From Desulfobacteraceae bacterium UBA2771 (lineage in GTDB: Bacteria > Desulfobacterota > Desulfobacteria > Desulfobacterales > Desulfosarcinaceae), in assembly GCA_002352605.1 (NCBI GenBank), contig DEIP01000128.1, positions 1 to 9,748 on the forward strand: DNA of 9,748 nucleotides. Direction: 5' to 3'. The notes below the pieces were generated by a model. That model was not told the origin of the DNA. It did no database searches and was given only the letters and a program-made list of their open reading frames with translations. The position numbers and the translations under genes were made by a program. This document shows, one piece after another, positions 7,094 to 9,748 of the stretch (within the stretch, counting starts at the first letter, position 1; each line of letters starts with the position of its first letter).

Positions 7094-7798
7094 CTAAATA
7101 TAGGTTATCAGATTGGAATCGTTCTGGGCCTCCAGGTGCGACACGCAATTGAAGAGGACCAGCCACAATCGTTCCTGATCATAACGCAGCACGGTTATGG
7201 AGGTGTTTCGCAGCTCCCACCCCAAGCGGATGGTCTGCTCTCTGGAGGTCTCCAGGGTCTGCCCCAAGGCCACGGCCGTCGGCCCGCCGGAGGTGAACAC
7301 CGCCACCCTCTTACGCGCCCCCACCTTGCGCACCAGGTTGTCGATGGCGCTGCCGATCCGAGCCCCGAATCGCATCGCCAGACGCTCCCGCACCGCTTTA
7401 TCGGCCGGCGGCATTGCCGTTTTTTCGGCAATATCGAAAATCCTTCCGATAGCACCATGGTTGGTGTGGATCTGCTTCATCTTCTCGGACAGGGTGGGGT
7501 CGTCCCGAATCACTTCGTGGAGGCGGTTCATCATCTGGTCAGAGCTGTCGAACTCGTTAAAATCGGCGTCTATGACGATATCGTGTGCCCCGTCGCCATT
7601 CATCTGCGCCATGGTGATGGTGGCCGTCTGCACCTGCCGTCTCAATGCGCCGGAATAAACGGCATCGAACCCGGTACCATTGTTTTGAAAATGCCTGCCC
7701 AAAAGCGCCGCCTGCCGTTCACCAAGAGGCGACAGGCGATCGTAGGCAGGCTTCCCGAACGAAGCCTGCCCGTGTCGGATAAAGTATATTTCAACCAT
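7094..7798 (-). CDS. Histidine phosphatase (phosphoglycerate mutase-like) superfamily protein
   Basis: A 234-residue cytosolic protein. It has the RHG nucleophile motif (Arg8-His9-Gly10, in FIRHGQAS), the LSPLGERQA and AVYSGALRRQVQTA segments (Arg54), and an acidic NEF motif (Glu82) typical of this superfamily. The second catalytic His expected in the VFTHGG position is Ser170 here (VFTSGG), a variant I recall in some proteobacterial members; the chemistry may still run through His9, but the substrate is unknown. There is no good ribosome site close to ATG 7798. A TTGACC/TAGATT pair (7829-7834 and 7805-7810) ends only six bases before the start, so a leaderless transcript is possible. Otherwise it would be read through from the hsp20 operon, 72 bases upstream. 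Confidence 0.88.
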   Translation of the reverse strand: MVEIYFIRHGQASFGKPAYDRLSPLGERQAALLGRHFQNNGTGFDAVYSGALRRQVQTATITMAQMNGDGAHDIVIDADFNEFDSSDQMMNRLHEVIRDDPTLSEKMKQIHTNHGAIGRIFDIAEKTAMPPADKAVRERLAMRFGARIGSAIDNLVRKVGARKRVAVFTSGGPTAVALGQTLETSREQTIRLGWELRNTSITVLRYDQERLWLVLFNCVSHLEAQNDSNLITYI

Positions 7799-7804
7799 GG
7801 CCGA

Positions 7805-7834
7805 AATCTATCCTATTTCGATCGTTTTGGTCAA
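7805..7834 (-). promoter_or_regulatory. Possible promoter for the histidine phosphatase gene
   Basis: TTGACC (5 of 6 to consensus) at 7829-7834, an 18-base spacer, and TAGATT (4 of 6) at 7805-7810. The predicted start falls on or within a base or two of the ATG at 7798, which would make a leaderless mRNA. The boxes could be chance. Confidence 0.3.
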
Positions 7835-7870
7835 GCGGAATGAACTTGCGTTGCACCCTCATATCCGTAT

Positions 7871-8275
7871 TTACCCGGCCTGAACCGCAATGCGTCTCGG
7901 CGTGGCTTTTTCCACTTTGGGCAGGGTGAGTCGCAACACACCGTCGCCGAACTTGGCATCGATTTTTTCCTGAGCGACAACCTCGGAAAGGGAGAACTGG
8001 CGGTAGTAACGCCCGGTTTCATATTCCACGTATACCTTCTCACCGGGCGTGGCCATCTCCCGATGCACATCTCCCGTCAGCGTCAGGGTATCGTCGCGAA
8101 GATCCACATCCAGATCATCCACCTTCACACCGGGCATGTCCACCAACAGCGTGATGGCTTTTTCCGTTTCGAAAATATCCACACTGGGCGCAAACACCGG
8201 GCCCGGCTTTGTCTGCTCGGCCGGAGCGGCCAATGCCTGTTTCTCTCTGATTTTCAGTTCTTTGCTGTCCGACAT
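7871..8275 (-). CDS. Small heat-shock protein, Hsp20/alpha-crystallin family (second of pair)
   Basis: A 134-residue ATP-independent chaperone that holds unfolding proteins for later refolding. The alpha-crystallin domain spans about residues 28-125: it begins FAPSVDIFETEKAITLLVDMPGV, contains the family A-X-X-X-D-G-V-L signature (AKFGDGVLRLTLPK), and ends with an I-X-V motif (RRIAVQ). The N-terminal arm is short and charged (MSDSKELKIREKQ). A strong AAAGGAGG lies about 9 bases upstream of ATG 8275. It sits 27 bases after the first Hsp20 and is likely co-transcribed with it. The two proteins differ markedly outside the core, so they are not a recent duplicate and may co-assemble or serve different clients. 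Confidence 0.95.
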   Translation of the reverse strand: MSDSKELKIREKQALAAPAEQTKPGPVFAPSVDIFETEKAITLLVDMPGVKVDDLDVDLRDDTLTLTGDVHREMATPGEKVYVEYETGRYYRQFSLSEVVAQEKIDAKFGDGVLRLTLPKVEKATPRRIAVQAG

Positions 8276-8302
8276 GATCGGCGCCTCCTTTCATCGTCCG
8301 AA

Positions 8303-8761
8303 TTATTGAATGGTAATCTGCCTGGGTTTGGCTTTTTCCGCCTTGGCGATGGTCACGCTCAGTACGCCGTCCACCAGTCTGGCCTTGACTTGTTCCGGGT
8401 CGATATCGCCGGGCAGGGCAACGGCCCGTGAAAAGCGTCCGGCTTCCCGCTCCCGGCGGTGATAGCGGGCATCGGCCGCCTCTTCGGAGATCGTGCGTTC
8501 GCCGGCCACGGTCAACTGGTTGGCGGTAACGTTGAGATCCAGATCCGCCGACTTCACCCCGGGCAGTTCCGCACTGACGTAATAGGCGTCTGCGTCCTCC
8601 GTGATGTTTACAGCAGGAAACACACCGGCTCCGATGCGACCGAGAGGCCGGTCACCAAAAGACTCAAAAAGGTGTTCCATCTGACGCCGCATCCCCTCCA
8701 AGTCTGAAAAGTGAGAACCGAAACGCTGACTGGGGGCACCGTAAAGTGTTCTGTAGATCAT
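8303..8761 (-). CDS. Small heat-shock protein, Hsp20/alpha-crystallin family (first of pair)
   Basis: A 152-residue chaperone of the Hsp20 family. The N-terminal arm (MIYRTLYG, then MRRQMEHLFESF) is the type that helps build oligomers. The core begins at FPAVNITEDADAYYVSAELPG, has the ARLVDGVLSVTIAK signature, and ends with the I-X-I motif in RQITIQ, which docks into neighbouring subunits. ATG 8761 is chosen because AAAGGAGGT lies 6 bases upstream; the frame is open to 8857, but that stretch lies over the promoter. It is first in the hsp20 operon. Confidence 0.95.
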   Translation of the reverse strand: MIYRTLYGAPSQRFGSHFSDLEGMRRQMEHLFESFGDRPLGRIGAGVFPAVNITEDADAYYVSAELPGVKSADLDLNVTANQLTVAGERTISEEAADARYHRREREAGRFSRAVALPGDIDPEQVKARLVDGVLSVTIAKAEKAKPRQITIQ

Positions 8762-8829
8762 TGCCGAACCTCCTTTTTTAATTGTCTCGAACGCAACAGC
8801 GGCCTTAACCGCCCGTCTGCTTCGCCCGA

Positions 8830-8857
8830 AAGATATGAATGGATTGGTTCTTGTCAA
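8830..8857 (-). promoter_or_regulatory. Promoter of the hsp20 operon
   Basis: A perfect TTGACA (plus-strand tgtcaa, 8852-8857), a 16-base spacer and TATCTT (8830-8835, 4 of 6). Transcription would begin near 8823, leaving a leader of about 60 bases. It looks like a housekeeping sigma promoter; neither a CIRCE element nor a clear sigma32 box is visible. Confidence 0.6.
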
Positions 8858-8872
8858 TATTCCGGAAATATT
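8856..8872. promoter_or_regulatory. Candidate operator AATATTCCGGAAATATT
   Basis: A perfect TTCCGGAA palindrome (8860-8867) sits within near-symmetric AATATT arms that differ by one inserted A. It abuts and slightly overlaps the -35 of the hsp20 promoter and lies about 70-90 bases before the divergent RHH-like gene, so one bound protein could control both directions. The binding factor is unknown. Confidence 0.3.
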
Positions 8873-8877
8873 TTTTA

Positions 8878-8905
8878 TTGCATTATTATTTGATTTTTGT
8901 AAATA
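8878..8905 (+). promoter_or_regulatory. Weak candidate promoter for the RHH-like gene
   Basis: TTGCAT (8878-8883), a 16-base spacer and TAAATA (8900-8905), in a very AT-rich stretch. The match is modest, and several alternatives exist in the same AT-rich DNA. Confidence 0.3.
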
Positions 8906-8943
8906 TAGGTAATGAAAAAAAGCATTAACCGTGGAGATCGAAT

Positions 8944-9576
8944 ATGGATCGAAAAAGCAATAGAAATAAAAGTGGTTCGTTAATGTTCATTACCAGTTCG
9001 GGACTTCGAGGCAGGCAATCGGTGCGGGCCACCTTCAAGCTCACATCAGGCTGTATCGAAGCCATCAGCATCGTCGCCGCGCAGCTGGGCATCAAGCAGA
9101 AATCACTATTCGACCATCTGGTTCAGGACAGCGATTCGCTCAACGCCATTGCCAAGGAGGTACAAAATGCCCGGGTCCGACCGGGGAACCGAGTTCAGAA
9201 GACCTATGTGATCAGCCGAAGATCCCTGTTCCTGCTGGACGAAATCTCACGGGCGTTCAATGCCCCGCGTGATGCCCTGGTGGAATTCTCGGTGCGGCGG
9301 CTGCTGCCGGTAATCGACAATGAACAGAAAAAGTATGAAATGCGCAAAGCCGCATCTTCCGACATCTTCCGGCATCTCGATAAAGGCAAGCAACTGCTGG
9401 ACCAAATGATCGACCAGTTGGGTGAAGACGATCCGGTCGTCTCCAAACTGTCATCGGTGATGGATACTTACGCCGGTGCGGCAAAAGCCATCGCCACCTT
9501 TCTGGAGCGAACCCGGGGGATTGAGGATTTTGATCCGAAAGATCTCAACCAGATCGAGGTACAATTGGAACGGTAG
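8944..9576 (+). CDS. Tandem ribbon-helix-helix-like protein, putative DNA-binding regulator
   Basis: A 210-residue protein not assigned to a named family. Residues 27-62 and 84-119 align without gaps at an offset of 57. Each has a short strand (VRATFKL; VQKTYVI), a first helix (IEAISIVAAQLG; LFLLDEISRAFN), a turn, and a second helix (SLFDHLVQD; ALVEFSVRR). This is the layout of a ribbon-helix-helix unit, so one chain could form the whole two-strand DNA-binding fold. The basic N-terminal tail (MDRKSNRNKSG) fits a DNA-binding role. The C-terminal half, about 125-200, is predicted helical and charged, perhaps for oligomerisation. GGAG lies about 7 bases before ATG 8944. It faces the hsp20 operon across a shared AT-rich promoter region, so self-regulation or control of hsp20 is plausible. 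The fold call is by eye. Confidence 0.7.
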   Translation: MDRKSNRNKSGSLMFITSSGLRGRQSVRATFKLTSGCIEAISIVAAQLGIKQKSLFDHLVQDSDSLNAIAKEVQNARVRPGNRVQKTYVISRRSLFLLDEISRAFNAPRDALVEFSVRRLLPVIDNEQKKYEMRKAASSDIFRHLDKGKQLLDQMIDQLGEDDPVVSKLSSVMDTYAGAAKAIATFLERTRGIEDFDPKDLNQIEVQLER

Positions 9577-9592
9577 GCATCTATTTAAACAG

Positions 9593-9748
9593 CTACCAGA
9601 TCCACTGTAGTGCGGGCAGGAACGATTCACCGCTGGAGGCCTTTTTGAAGATCGCTTCAAGAGATGGCGGGTGCACCAAAACCAGCAGAATTTTCGATGA
9701 TAGAATAAGGGCCTCGGAAAAAATTAAATCCACCATCTTACTTGTCTT
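9593..9748 (-). CDS. Possible C-terminal end of a gene entering from the right edge
   Basis: The minus strand is open from the window edge to a TAG at 9593-9595, giving about 51 codons that include a hydrophobic run (EALILSSKILLVLVHPP). The frame is protein-like, but it is short and no family is recognised. It would converge on the RHH-like gene with only 16 bases between the stops. It could equally be non-coding DNA. Confidence 0.3.
   Translation of the reverse strand, partial: KTSKMVDLIFSEALILSSKILLVLVHPPSLEAIFKKASSGESFLPALQWIW

Noticed and set aside
7076..7095. Short CGGG/CCCG hairpin between the convergent msrAB and phosphatase genes
   Set aside because: The stem is only four bases and the T run is broken; too weak to call a terminator.
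7082..7843. A 253-codon plus-strand frame over the phosphatase gene
   Set aside because: The opposite strand encodes intact RHG and other superfamily motifs, while this frame shows none.

Overview
The window comes from a GC-rich, outer-membrane-bearing bacterium. The gene content (TIGR03546/TIGR03545 pair, tandem small heat-shock proteins, tandem universal stress protein, fused MsrAB) and codon use suggest a member of the Desulfobacterota, such as a Desulfosarcina-like anaerobe. That placement is an inference from gene style; no taxonomic marker is present. I see no rRNA, tRNA, CRISPR array, insertion sequence or phage integrase.

Left block (about 1-3290, minus strand) reads as one operon from a good promoter at 3257-3286. 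Its order is a two-domain universal stress protein, a class II histone-deacetylase-family amidohydrolase, a small cysteine-rich protein, and a polytopic membrane protein that runs off the left edge and looks like a GT-C glycosyltransferase. The first two genes overlap by ATGA. The deacetylase/Cys-rich junction carries a run of ten G (minus strand), and its length decides where the deacetylase ends. At ten it overruns into the next gene; one more G restores an ATGA overlap; one fewer fuses the two proteins.

Middle block (3290-7000, plus strand). A divergent promoter at 3313-3341 drives the ATGA-coupled TIGR03546/TIGR03545 pair: a small multispanning inner-membrane protein and an AsmA-like anchored protein with a coiled coil. 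Both are conserved and functionally unassigned. Next is a membrane-targeted MsrA-MsrB fusion for repair of oxidised methionine.

Right block (7090-9748). Two Hsp20 genes with strong ribosome sites run leftward from a TTGACA promoter at 8830-8857, followed by a histidine-phosphatase-superfamily gene that may also have its own promoter. Divergent from the Hsp20 operon, across an AT-rich shared promoter region containing a TTCCGGAA palindrome, is a 210-residue protein with two gapless ribbon-helix-helix-like repeats, a plausible local regulator. A short open frame enters from the right edge on the minus strand.

The common theme is protein damage and stress response: universal stress protein, Hsp20s, Msr, a protein/amine deacetylase and envelope proteins. 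The strongest leads are the G10 tract at the deacetylase end, the single-chain tandem RHH-like protein facing the hsp20 operon, and the unassigned envelope gene pair.
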